Made by a program: the position numbers and the translations under genes
The notes under the pieces: model-generated
What the model was told of the DNA's origin: nothing
What the model saw: only the letters and a program-made list of their open reading frames with translations
Databases searched by the model: none
Source: JASJBU01 sp965372385
Lineage (GTDB): Bacteria > Pseudomonadota > Gammaproteobacteria > Chromatiales > Chromatiaceae
DNA length: 17,280 nucleotides
Direction of reading: 5' to 3'
Assembly: GCA_965372385.1 (NCBI GenBank)
Contig: CBDVCD010000041.1
Span: forward strand, 1 to 17,280
In this document: positions 7,148 to 14,211 of the stretch, one piece after another
How positions within the stretch are numbered: position 1 is the first letter of the stretch
How the letters are laid out: each line of letters begins with the position of its first letter

Positions 7148-8101
7148 ATGTTGATCTTTGGGCCTGTACCTTCACGCCGTCTAGGCCGCAGTCTGGGCAT
7201 CAACAATATTCCACCCAAGGCCTGTTCCTATTCCTGCGTCTATTGCCAGGTAGGCCCAACCGGTATCACTGAGATTGCCCCGCGTGACTTCTACCCTCCG
7301 GGCCTGATCTGTGGGGAAGTGAAGAAACATCTCGCGAAGGTTCAGGCAAGAGGTGAGCAGGTCGACTATCTGACCTTTGTCCCGGATGGTGAACCCACAC
7401 TGGACTTGCGGTTAAGTGAGACTATCCATTGCCTGCGACCACTGGGCATCCCCATCGCCATCATCTCCAACACCTCTCTGATCTTTCGTGAAGCGGTTCG
7501 CGATAACTTGGCAATGGCGGATTGGGTATCCCTCAAGGTGGATGCCATTGATGAAACCCTGTGGCGCCGGGTCAACCGGCCCCACGCATCCCTGGATCAT
7601 CAGGCCATACTGGACGGGATGTTGACCTTTGCCGGCGGGTTCAATGGCACACTGGTGACTGAATCCATGCTGGTAAAGGGCCTGAATGACACTGATCAGG
7701 CAGCAAAGGACCTGGCCGGGTTCCTTGCTAAACTCGATCCCGCTATCGCCTACCTCTCCGTTCCTACCCGGCCGCCTTCAGAAAAGTGCGTTCATGCCCC
7801 GGACGAAACGACCCTGAACCGTATCTTCCAGATCGTCAATCAGCAAGTAGACCGCCTGGAACTGATGACGGGCTATGAAGGCAATGCCTTTGCATCCACC
7901 GGCAATGTGGCGGAGGATCTGTTGTCGATCACCTCCGTACACCCAATGCGGGATGAAGCTGTAAAGGAGTTGTTGGCTAAGACTGCATCAGAATGGTCTC
8001 TGGTGGAAAAATTGATTGAGGAAGGTCGTCTCATACAGACAGAGTACGCTGGGCGGGAATTTTATGTCCGCCGCCTGCAACCTATTTCGGGGAATGGGTA
8101 G
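7148..8101 (+). CDS. Radical SAM protein (COG0731-type Fe-S oxidoreductase)
   Basis: This 317-residue protein has the N-terminal motif C26-SYS-C30-VY-C33, the CX3CX2C that binds the 4Fe-4S cluster for S-adenosylmethionine cleavage. Later radical SAM core landmarks include FVPDGEPTLD (a GEPT-like motif), IAIISNTSL and DWVSLKVDA. The opening FGPVPSRRLGRSLGIN is typical of a bacterial group annotated as related to wyosine-synthesis enzymes, although bacteria lack wyosine, so the substrate is unknown. The C-terminal part (from about 250) looks like a small winged-helix domain with TSVHPMRDEAVKELL. AGGAAGAG precedes the ATG. The next genes, a 37-codon ORF and hsp20, follow on the same strand. Confidence 0.88.
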   Translation: MLIFGPVPSRRLGRSLGINNIPPKACSYSCVYCQVGPTGITEIAPRDFYPPGLICGEVKKHLAKVQARGEQVDYLTFVPDGEPTLDLRLSETIHCLRPLGIPIAIISNTSLIFREAVRDNLAMADWVSLKVDAIDETLWRRVNRPHASLDHQAILDGMLTFAGGFNGTLVTESMLVKGLNDTDQAAKDLAGFLAKLDPAIAYLSVPTRPPSEKCVHAPDETTLNRIFQIVNQQVDRLELMTGYEGNAFASTGNVAEDLLSITSVHPMRDEAVKELLAKTASEWSLVEKLIEEGRLIQTEYAGREFYVRRLQPISGNG

Positions 8102-8113
8102 TAGGAGGAACTA

Positions 8114-8227
8114 ATGGTTTTCAGGAGTTGGATGGTTGAATGTCAATCCTCTTCAGAATCTACAGGGTATGCGGTAACTGCATACAATAGTGAAGCAGGG
8201 TACCAACCGTCCTTTATGGTGCAATGA
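8114..8227 (+). CDS. Small ORF (37 aa) with strong SD, upstream of hsp20
   Basis: An ATG preceded by AGGAGGA, about 5 nt away, starts a 37-codon frame (MVFRSWMVEC... ending PSFMVQ). It begins 12 nt after the radical SAM stop and ends 19 nt before the hsp20 start. I do not recognise the peptide. The SD is the best one in this neighbourhood, which argues for real translation. Its stop lies in the loop of a hairpin that would cover the hsp20 SD, so it might act as a leader peptide; that is inference. Confidence 0.45.
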   Translation: MVFRSWMVECQSSSESTGYAVTAYNSEAGYQPSFMVQ

Positions 8228-8237
8228 TCTGAAAGGA
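8210..8237 (+). promoter_or_regulatory. SD-covering hairpin before hsp20 (candidate RNA thermometer)
   Basis: TCCTTT (8210-8215) can pair with AAAGGA (8232-8237), which is the SD of hsp20. The loop is 16 nt and the stem 6 bp. Small heat-shock genes often have such melting hairpins (ROSE, fourU). The stem is short and the loop long, so this is a candidate only. Confidence 0.4.
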
Positions 8238-8246
8238 GAGTGAATT

Positions 8247-8777
8247 ATGGCAAAGAAAGATACCAAGCAAGATGTATCTGTATCTAAAGAAGACAAGCAG
8301 ATGAAGAGAGTCACGCCGAGAGGTGCGCTTAGCCCATTTGAAGAGATGGAACGTGAAATGGAACATAGGTTCCGTCGTTTCGGCCACCATGGCTGGATGC
8401 AGCCCTTCCGTTGGGGAGGGCCTTTCTGGAGTGATATGGCAGCGCCTTTTGAAGGTAAGGTCCCTAGTGTGGACGTGATCGAACGGGATGAGGAGATACT
8501 GGTCCGGGCAGAACTACCGGGTGTGGATAAAAAGGATCTCGAGGTCTCGCTTTCCGACAATACACTTACGATCAAAGGCAGCACAAAAACGGAAGAGAAA
8601 GAGGAAAAAGGCGACTACTATCGCCGTGAGGTGTCCACTGGGTCTTTCTCCCGTACGGTCAGGCTGCCGGCGGAAGTAGATGGCGATAAGGTTCAATCCA
8701 GCTTCAAGGATGGACTGTTGGAACTGACTCTGCCGAAAGTGAAAAAGGCAAAACGGCACACGATCAAAGTCGAATAA
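8247..8777 (+). CDS. Hsp20/alpha-crystallin small heat-shock protein
   Basis: This is an ATP-independent holdase that binds unfolding proteins as large oligomers in the cytosol. It has 176 residues. A charged N-terminal tail (1-30) is followed by an amphipathic region with FEEMEREMEHRFRRFG and an aromatic stretch WMQPFRWGGPFW (50-61). The alpha-crystallin domain spans about 72-168 and includes VRAELPGVDKKDLEVSLSD, YYRREVSTGSFSRTVRLP and the DGLLELTLPK signature. A C-terminal I-x-V (IKV, 173-175) is the usual oligomerisation tail. The start at 8247 follows AAAGGAGAG. No sigma-32 type promoter was recognised just upstream; translation may be controlled by the SD hairpin. Confidence 0.95.
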   Translation: MAKKDTKQDVSVSKEDKQMKRVTPRGALSPFEEMEREMEHRFRRFGHHGWMQPFRWGGPFWSDMAAPFEGKVPSVDVIERDEEILVRAELPGVDKKDLEVSLSDNTLTIKGSTKTEEKEEKGDYYRREVSTGSFSRTVRLPAEVDGDKVQSSFKDGLLELTLPKVKKAKRHTIKVE

Positions 8778-8858
8778 ATCGCTTGTATTTGCACGTGTGC
8801 TTCTCAATATTCCCCGACCGCGCAGTTGCGCTGGTTTGAGGATGTAGGTATGCCAAGC

Positions 8859-8863
8859 ATAAA
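8859..8863. repeat. Target-site duplication ATAAA, left copy
   Basis: ATAAA directly precedes the element end at 8864 and recurs as ATAAA at 9101-9105 directly after its other end. This is the mark of a transposition event. Confidence 0.75.
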
Positions 8864-9100
8864 CCTAGATTCCTCAGTTGACCGCTCCATTCTACGGTTA
8901 ACGAGTTGAAATTGTGTTTGTTTTGTTCGCTAGACACCTTCACCCACTGGGTGAATTACGCTATGGTGTAGATTGCACATTTGTGGCGGCGCATGTCTGC
9001 GTTACAACTCCTTGGAATAGAATAACTATTCCGCGTCATTGTGCCTTGACCTGCACCACCACAAACGCACACTCTACCCCATCCAACTGAGGATTCTAGG
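8864..9100 (+). mobile_element. 237-bp MITE-like element, copy 1
   Basis: This is a non-coding element with terminal inverted repeats: the left end is CCTAGATTCCTCAGTTG, and the right end read inward is CCTAGAATCCTCAGTTG, with one mismatch in 17. It is flanked by ATAAA duplications. An internal inverted repeat is centred on GGAATAG-AATAA-CTATTCC, with outer arms GTGGCGG/CCACC. A second copy in opposite orientation lies at 15609-15845, the same length, with about 13 differences counted by eye. Termini and 5-bp duplication resemble IS1380-family elements (ISEcp1 ends begin CCTAGATTCTACG, from memory). No transposase is encoded, so it would need one in trans. Confidence 0.8.
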
Positions 9101-9105
9101 ATAAA

Positions 9106-9230
9106 GGGATCGGTGTGCCATTCGCAAGCAGCAGCAGACAGCAGAAGTTCTTGATCTGACGTTTACGTAGTACGGTTACTTCGTCTGGCACCTGATCGTC
9201 GCCTTCCCATCCGCAGTTCCATGAAAAATG
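9106..9230 (-). pseudogene. Fragment of a glycogen-debranching enzyme (GlgX/isoamylase type)
   Basis: On the minus strand a frame reads HFSWNCGWEGDDQ, then VPDEVTVLRKRQIKNFCCL and LLLANGTPI. This matches a conserved stretch of GlgX-type debranching enzymes (N-x-SWNCG..., ...LRxRQxKNFxxLLxLxNGTPM). Only about 40 codons remain. The frame upstream is lost, apparently by a one-base deletion in the T run near 9225-9228, and the homology stops at the edge of copy 1 of the element. The sequence beyond the element does not continue it, so the gene was already degraded when the element inserted. Confidence 0.65.
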
Positions 9231-9421
9231 TGGTCCATTCCATCGATGGTGGCGCTGAATGCGGTGGCAATAACCAGTGACGTCTCCAGAGGCAACGCGA
9301 GCACGTAGCGGGAAACCACAAATCCAAGGACCAGGTTTGTCAGGACATCACCGAGCCAGATGAAGCTTGCATCGAATCAATCTTCCATAAGTATGCATAG
9401 GGTCTTTTCGCGCTTATTCAT
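9176..9421 (-). pseudogene. Broken ORF translationally coupled to atpG
   Basis: The ATG at 9421 overlaps the atpG stop by 4 nt (ATGA), as for genuine neighbours in this operon. The frame reads MNKREKTLCILMED, meets TGA at 9379-9377, and then continues open with a hydrophobic stretch IWLGDVLTNLVLGFVVSRYV and VIATAFSATIDGMDHIF to a stop at 9176. The last part runs into the GlgX remnant in another frame. I do not recognise the protein; two membrane helices are likely. It looks like a small downstream operon gene that was broken and fused to debris. Confidence 0.4.
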
Positions 9422-10296
9422 TGCTTTATATTTCTGGCGTGGAATCGCTTTTCTGGTTTCTCAGTGAGGCAGGTGGAGCTGAGCAGGATCACTTCAATTT
9501 CCTCAATAATCTCCTCCTGGCGCAGGGCATTGCATTGTCGCACCAGCTCTGCCGAATCATCGTCGAGATGCTTCACCGCCCCTTCCAGGTGTGCTACGCG
9601 ATGGTGGTTTTCCACCATGAGCGAGGTGTACAGCATCTCGTGCAGGGCCGCGAACACATAATGTTCCGTAAGCTCGACCAGAAACTCCCTTGGGGATTGA
9701 TTCAGGACCGGCGGGTGTGGAAAACGTGGTGGCTTATGCAGAAGACGTTCAAAAGGCGGCAATAGCTTTTGCACAACAATGTCCTCTTCATTGCCGTGAT
9801 AGAGACAAAAGACGGTGAGTACGCCATGTTTATCCTGAAGCCTAGTGAGTTCACTCACCACCTGATTGAGTAGGGAAGTGACCTCTTCCAGCACATCGGC
9901 GCCATCGATCAAGGCCACCACGCGTGCATCCCCTTCCAGCAGCGTATACAGCTTGCGCCCGACGGCGATCAGCATCGGTCTACCTGAGGGATCTGCCTGC
10001 AGGGTGGAATCCAGATGCCTCAGCAGGGCATGGTTGAAGTCACCGCAAAAGCCGCGCTCGGTCCCTATCAAGAGGTAGACCGGTGTTGTCTCTTTCGCCT
10101 CGGGCAGGGTTTCGGGATGGAAGCTGAGTAAATCCGCCGCCATCTCCTCAATGCTTCGGACCACGGCGTGTTGTGCATCAAGAAAACGGTCCAGCTTTCG
10201 GGTTTCCATGTAGGCCAGGGTTTTCATGGAATTCATGATCTCCCGAATCTCGGTCAGGCTGTGGCGATGGCGCTCCAGGTTATGCCGACGTGTCAT
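9418..10296 (-). CDS. atpG: N-type ATPase gamma subunit
   Basis: This is the central stalk of the rotary ATPase. It has 292 residues from the ATG at 10296, chosen because it overlaps the atpA stop (ATGA) and has GGGAGG about 8 nt upstream; an in-frame start at 10350 would add 18 residues inside atpA. The N-terminus RHNLERHRHSLTEIREIMNSMKTLAYMETRKL is the conserved gamma start helix. Mid-protein GTERGFCGDFNHALL corresponds to the SDRGLCGGLN signature. The C-terminal helix VENHHRVAHLEGAVKHLDD...NALRQEEIIEEIEVIL matches the conserved C-terminal coiled-coil. It is the last intact gene of the operon, as expected for the order atpDCQRBEFAG. Confidence 0.93.
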   Translation of the reverse strand: MTRRHNLERHRHSLTEIREIMNSMKTLAYMETRKLDRFLDAQHAVVRSIEEMAADLLSFHPETLPEAKETTPVYLLIGTERGFCGDFNHALLRHLDSTLQADPSGRPMLIAVGRKLYTLLEGDARVVALIDGADVLEEVTSLLNQVVSELTRLQDKHGVLTVFCLYHGNEEDIVVQKLLPPFERLLHKPPRFPHPPVLNQSPREFLVELTEHYVFAALHEMLYTSLMVENHHRVAHLEGAVKHLDDDSAELVRQCNALRQEEIIEEIEVILLSSTCLTEKPEKRFHARNIKQ

Positions 10297-11792
10297 GCTG
10301 AAGCCTCCCGGTTGGCGTGGTAAACCCAGTTTGCGACCGCCGCGCTCCATGCCTCGCGAGGGCTATCGAGGCTGAGCGTAGTGTGCCGGACCGCCCCCTC
10401 GATTACCGACAGTAATGGAGAGATTGCGTCAGTGTCCGTGGATTCGAAAAGGCCATCGTTGAACGCCACCAGCCACGCCAGCTGGACTGACGCCGGCAGG
10501 GGGGAGAGGCGGTTTTGTTTCAGGATCTCCCGCAATAGGCGGCCGCGATGAATGGCGGCTTCCATGGAGGCCTCGAGACGTGCGCCGAAGCGGGTGAAGA
10601 CCTCCAGCTCCAGGAACTGGAGATAATCGAGCTTCATGCGGCCGGCCTCCTCTTTGATGCGGGGGTGTTGCGCCTGGCCGCCGATACGGGAGACCGAGCG
10701 GGCAATATCGATGGCGGGGCGGAAGCCGCTGACGAACAGACTGCGATCCAGGTAGAGCTGGCCGTCGGTGATGGAAACCAGGTTGGTGGGGATGTAGGCG
10801 GCGATCTCGCCAAGTTTTGTTTCGACGATGGGTAGCGCCGTCATGCTGCCGCCACCATGGGCGGCGTTCAGGCAGGTGGCCCGCTCCAGCAGCCGGGCAT
10901 GAACGGAAAAGATGTCCCCGGGATAGGCCTCGCGTCCCGGTGGACGGCGCAGCAGCAGGGACAGCTCGCGGTAGATCTTGGCGTGGGTGGAAAGGTCGTC
11001 GTAGATCACCAGGACATCCCGTCCCTGCTGCATCCAGAACTCGGCGACGGCGCAACCGGCGAACGGCGCCAGATGCTGCAGGCCGGGCAGGCTGGTCGCC
11101 TCCGCCACCACCAGGGTGGTGTACTCCAATGCATCATACTCACGCAGGGTATCGATGGTGTTGACCACGGTGGAGCGTTTTTGGCCAATCAGCACATAGA
11201 CGCAGAAGACGTCCCGGCCGCGCTGATTGATCACGGTGTCGAGGGCAATGGAACTGCGTCCCAGGCCCTCGTCGCCAATGAGCAATTGGCGTTGTCCCTT
11301 GCCGATGGGAATCATGGAGTCGACGATCTTGATGCCCGTGTAAAGGGGTTCATGGACGAAATCGCGTGCCACGATAGGTGGCGAGGACGATTCCAGCGCT
11401 TGCCAGCGTGTATAGGTCGGCGGCGGCTCACCGTCGAGTGGTGTTCCCAGGGGGTCGATGATACGCCCGAGCAGGGCATCACCCACCGGCACGCTTAAGG
11501 TTCGGCCGGTGCGCTGGACGGTGGTGCCGGCGGTCAACGCCTCAGTGTCGTGCAGCAGTACCGCGCCAATCAGCTCTTCCGTCAGATCAAAAACCATCGC
11601 CCGGCTACCGTCCGCAAAAGCCAGGATGTCGTCCATGGCAGCGGAAGGCAAACCGGTAATCCAGGCGATGCCGTCGCCGACAGAAACCAAGCTACCCTGT
11701 TCGTTGATGCGAAGTCCCGGTTGGTAACGGTTCAGCCATTTCGCCTGGCGTTCAAGCAGGCTGGTTGTCATATCTGATCCGTTACTCATCAT
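10293..11792 (-). CDS. atpA: N-type ATPase alpha subunit (non-catalytic nucleotide site with Arg in Walker A)
   Basis: This 499-residue alpha subunit forms the alpha3-beta3 head with AtpD. A beta-barrel N-terminus (about 20-95) is followed by the nucleotide-binding domain and a C-terminal helical domain. The Walker A is GDEGLGRSS (173-181): the invariant Lys of GxxxxGK[ST] is Arg179 (codon CGC). Walker B is VLVIYDD (260-266), and the arginine finger is Arg369 in SVSRIGG. Tyr/Pro motifs REAYPGDIFSVHARLLER are intact. The start at 11792 overlaps the end of atpF by 11 nt; a later in-frame ATG (residue 8) is also possible. N-type ATPases are normally second copies beside an ordinary F-type ATP synthase. 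Confidence 0.95.
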   Translation of the reverse strand: MMSNGSDMTTSLLERQAKWLNRYQPGLRINEQGSLVSVGDGIAWITGLPSAAMDDILAFADGSRAMVFDLTEELIGAVLLHDTEALTAGTTVQRTGRTLSVPVGDALLGRIIDPLGTPLDGEPPPTYTRWQALESSSPPIVARDFVHEPLYTGIKIVDSMIPIGKGQRQLLIGDEGLGRSSIALDTVINQRGRDVFCVYVLIGQKRSTVVNTIDTLREYDALEYTTLVVAEATSLPGLQHLAPFAGCAVAEFWMQQGRDVLVIYDDLSTHAKIYRELSLLLRRPPGREAYPGDIFSVHARLLERATCLNAAHGGGSMTALPIVETKLGEIAAYIPTNLVSITDGQLYLDRSLFVSGFRPAIDIARSVSRIGGQAQHPRIKEEAGRMKLDYLQFLELEVFTRFGARLEASMEAAIHRGRLLREILKQNRLSPLPASVQLAWLVAFNDGLFESTDTDAISPLLSVIEGAVRHTTLSLDSPREAWSAAVANWVYHANREASA

Positions 11793-12528
11793 GGGCCAGT
11801 TCCATGAAGCCCTTTAGTTCATCCCGGAGATTTGCGCCCAATAACCAGGCGCCGATGGTGATGCGCACGCCGGCCAACAGGTCGCTATCTTGTTCGAACT
11901 GTAGAGGTATGTTTGGGCTGGTAACTGTTGCCAGTGCCAGCTTGAGCCGCTGGCGGTGATCGTCAGGAAGAGGGAAGGCACTGACCACCACGACTGCCTC
12001 GGGCATTTTCCTGTAGCTGTTGCGCAAGGCCTCGATGCGTTCGACCGGTAGCCGAGCCAGCTCGGCGATCACCAATTCAACAAGGCGTGCCTCCGTGTCC
12101 GGTCCGGATGCCTGTTCCAGCAGGCGCGTTGCGAAGTGGGCACCCTGCATAAGCGCCGTTTCTTCAATCTTGCGTATGGCATCGGCTTGGCGACGTGCCT
12201 TGGCCATGTGCGCCTTCTCTTGTTCCTGATCCAGAGCGGTTTGCAACTCCGCCATTTTGCGTGCGCGTTCGGCCTCGAACTCCTGGGCCAGTGTTTCGCG
12301 TGCCTGTTGCCGTTCCTGATCCCAGTCGGCAAGCCGACCTTCGTACTGTTCTTGCAATCTTTCAGCGTCTGCATTGAGGGCCGCGGCGTCGGCCAGAGTC
12401 TTTTCGATCCCGGCCCGCCTGCGGGCGATCACGCCCAGCACCGGTTTGTACAAAAAGCGCTTGAGGATCCAGACCAGGACCAGGAAATTGATGATCTCGA
12501 GCACAAAGGTTGACCAACTCAGTTCCAA
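11782..12528 (-). CDS. atpF: N-type ATPase b subunit with fused delta-like C-terminal domain
   Basis: This is the peripheral stalk. It has 248 residues, far longer than an ordinary b subunit of about 156. A membrane helix occupies about 7-30 (FVLEIINFLVLVWILKRF), then a long charged coiled coil (about 35-150). From about 175 the sequence turns into a delta/OSCP-like module: VVVVSAFPLPDDHRQRLKLAL, then DSDLLAGVRITIGAWLLGANLRDEL, the usual 'LiaGv.i.iGd...d.S...L' end of delta. No separate atpH exists in the operon. A b-delta arrangement fits known N-ATPases. The start is TTG at 12528 with GGAGG 8 nt upstream; no ATG fits. It follows atpE by 54 nt. Confidence 0.92.
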   Translation of the reverse strand: MELSWSTFVLEIINFLVLVWILKRFLYKPVLGVIARRRAGIEKTLADAAALNADAERLQEQYEGRLADWDQERQQARETLAQEFEAERARKMAELQTALDQEQEKAHMAKARRQADAIRKIEETALMQGAHFATRLLEQASGPDTEARLVELVIAELARLPVERIEALRNSYRKMPEAVVVVSAFPLPDDHRQRLKLALATVTSPNIPLQFEQDSDLLAGVRITIGAWLLGANLRDELKGFMELAHDE

Positions 12529-12582
12529 GATCAGGCCCTCCGTGAGGTTGTCAATGCCATTAAGGTCATTACTGACGCTCGC

Positions 12583-12849
12583 CTATTTCAAGAGATATTC
12601 GAGCAACGGGTTGCGGAACAATACGATGAGCACGATGACCAGGACATAAATGGCCAGCGACTCGATCATGGCCAGGCCGATGAACAGCGTACGCATGATT
12701 GAGCGTTCCGCTTCCGGCTGTCGCGACAGGGCATCCATGGCGCGACTGATGGCCCAGCCCATGGCAATGGCGGGAAACATGACCCCTAGCGCGATGCCGA
12801 GTATCGCCGCTACCGTGGAGGCCAGGGTAAATGTGGATAAGTCGGGCAT
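12583..12849 (-). CDS. atpE: N-type ATPase c subunit (rotor ring)
   Basis: This 88-residue hairpin of two membrane helices forms the ion-carrying rotor ring. Helix 1 is about 10-36 and helix 2 about 52-78, joined by the conserved polar loop SRQPEA (42-47). The ion-carrying carboxylate is Glu63, within MIESLAIY. Ser64 and Tyr68 match the Na+-binding residues of the Ilyobacter tartaricus c subunit (E65, S66, Y70). The helix-1 ligand Gln32 of that protein is Met30 here, in FPAIAMGWA. The ion could therefore be Na+ or H+. The start at 12849 follows AAGGAG at 7 nt, which lies in the end of atpB. Confidence 0.95.
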   Translation of the reverse strand: MPDLSTFTLASTVAAILGIALGVMFPAIAMGWAISRAMDALSRQPEAERSIMRTLFIGLAMIESLAIYVLVIVLIVLFRNPLLEYLLK

Positions 12850-12852
12850 AGG

Positions 12853-13527
12853 CTACTCCTTGTTTTGTTGCCGAAGTTGTTGTGATTGTATCCCACCGGC
12901 GACGTAGATGAGCGCCAGCATGCCGAAGATGTAAGCCTGTACCAGGGCCTCGATGATATGGAGCATCAGGATCGGCACGGGGGCCAGGAATCCGGCCACC
13001 AGCAGGATTAAAAGGGCCGCCATCTCCAGGCTCATCATGTTGCCGAACAGCCGCACCGCCAGTGCTACGGTGCGAGTGATCTCGCTGATGAGATGAAACG
13101 GCAGCAGAATCGGGCTGGGTGCAAGGTAGTGGCGCAGATAATCCTTCAGGCCCTGGATGCGGATACCGAACCAGTGCGTAGACAGAAACACGACGATAGC
13201 CAGCGCGGCGGTGGCGGACAGATCCTGCGTGGGGGCATGCACACCCGGGATCAGGCCACTGAGATTCGCAATCACCAGAAAAATCCAAAGGCTGCCGATA
13301 AACGGCATGATCTGCCGTGCATGCTGGGGCGCAACTTCGGTGACTGCGTCTTCAATGCTGGATACGATGCCTTCCACCGCTGTTTGTATAGGGCCTGGCT
13401 CAATGCGCAAGCGGCGCGATACCAGCCAGGCGACGAGCCAGACCACTCCCATGATTGCCCAGGTGGTCACCACGGTGTTGGTGATCACGAAGGGGCCTAG
13501 TTCGATCAGTACATTCTGTTCATCCAT
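12853..13527 (-). CDS. atpB: N-type ATPase a subunit (ion channel stator)
   Basis: This 224-residue integral membrane subunit carries ions to and from the c ring. The catalytic stator arginine is Arg159 in ALAVRLFGNMMSLEM, the standard a-subunit signature. Other landmarks are FIGSLWIFLVIANLSGLIPG (about 76-95) and FHLISEITRTVAL (about 144-156), followed by two C-terminal helices ending ALVQAYIFGMLALIYVAGGI. The start ATG at 13527 lies 4 nt after the atpQ stop, and its stop is 3 nt before atpE. The atpR gene usual between Q and B in N-ATPase operons is not present. Confidence 0.95.
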   Translation of the reverse strand: MDEQNVLIELGPFVITNTVVTTWAIMGVVWLVAWLVSRRLRIEPGPIQTAVEGIVSSIEDAVTEVAPQHARQIMPFIGSLWIFLVIANLSGLIPGVHAPTQDLSATAALAIVVFLSTHWFGIRIQGLKDYLRHYLAPSPILLPFHLISEITRTVALAVRLFGNMMSLEMAALLILLVAGFLAPVPILMLHIIEALVQAYIFGMLALIYVAGGIQSQQLRQQNKE

Positions 13528-13531
13528 GGCA

Positions 13532-13801
13532 CTACTCTTTTATGAAGAGGTATACGTTCAGCGCCCCTATGATTACGCCCAACAGGATCAGGCTCATCGT
13601 CCAGCGGGTGGAGTAACCCGTCGCCAAACCATCCAGCCAGTACCCGAGATAGGCCCCACCAATCAAAGGCAGCACGAATAGCAGTCCCAGAGTGCCGATG
13701 TAGACCGTCTGGCTGATCAGGGTGGGCCGCTCGCGCTCGGCCTTCCTCATGCGTTTGGCTTGGCGTTCTACCTGTTTTCTCAGATCGTTTTGCTGTGACA
13801 T
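13532..13801 (-). CDS. atpQ: AtpQ (AtpZ/AtpI-like small membrane protein of the N-ATPase operon)
   Basis: This 89-residue protein has a charged, Lys/Arg-rich amphipathic N-terminus (about 1-28) and two membrane helices, about 30-57 (VYIGTLGLLFVLPLIGGAYLG) and 63-86 (MSLILLGVIIGALNVYLFI). The helix-turn with GAYLGYWLD matches the 'ATPase gene 1' AtpZ family. It is thought to help c-ring assembly or Mg2+ handling. The ATG at 13801 is chosen; the frame extends upstream into atpC by 12 codons, with only a TTG there. The distance to the atpC stop is 5 nt, and no strong SD is present, so coupling to atpC is likely. Confidence 0.85.
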   Translation of the reverse strand: MSQQNDLRKQVERQAKRMRKAERERPTLISQTVYIGTLGLLFVLPLIGGAYLGYWLDGLATGYSTRWTMSLILLGVIIGALNVYLFIKE

Positions 13802-13806
13802 GGCTG

Positions 13807-14211
13807 TTAACCCGCGCCCTTGCGGCCCATTTCCCAAAGGCGTTTGAGGACCTCTTCTTCCATGTGGTGCAGGCTTTCTTTCATGGTGTGTAGTTTTTCC
13901 TCCTCCACAAGCAGTTGTTCCTGCAGGGCCTGGCTGATACGCATATAGTCATCATCCAGCAGATAGCGGCGCGTGCTCAGCGTCAGCACGTTGGCATGGA
14001 AATACAGTAGAGCCCCGGGCAAGGCCAGGTACTGCCAGGCCCCTTCGCCAATACGAAAACGGGCCAATCCGATGATGAGTGAAGTCATCATGCGTGCGTG
14101 TTTCGCAAGGATTCCGAAGCTGCCTGAGGCGTCCTCGCCGACAAAGGATGTCACATCCGCTATTTCCTCCGATTGGGTCGCATCTTGTAGCCGCAGGGTA
14201 AAGGACTTCAT
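13807..14211 (-). CDS. atpC: N-type ATPase epsilon subunit
   Basis: This 134-residue subunit of the central stalk has a beta-sandwich domain about 1-85 (LRLQDATQSEEIADVTSFVGED, GSFGILAKHARMMTSL, LALPGALLYFHANVLTL), followed by a charged helical tail (about 90-130). The start is the ATG at 14211, which overlaps the atpD stop by 4 nt (ATGA) and has GGAAGGA upstream; a frame extending to 14247 adds 12 residues inside atpD and is not needed. The second position in the operon after atpD is characteristic of N-ATPases and differs from the usual F-type order, where atpC is last. Confidence 0.93.
   Translation of the reverse strand: MKSFTLRLQDATQSEEIADVTSFVGEDASGSFGILAKHARMMTSLIIGLARFRIGEGAWQYLALPGALLYFHANVLTLSTRRYLLDDDYMRISQALQEQLLVEEEKLHTMKESLHHMEEEVLKRLWEMGRKGAG

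Noticed and set aside
8857..9105. CRISPR or other direct-repeat array
   Set aside because: The repeated sequence is a pair of inverted 237-bp copies 6.5 kb apart; there are no short regularly spaced direct repeats in the window. No tRNA or rRNA gene was recognised either.
10857..11498. 213-codon plus-strand ORF over atpA
   Set aside because: Antisense shadow of atpA; no SD and no family pattern.
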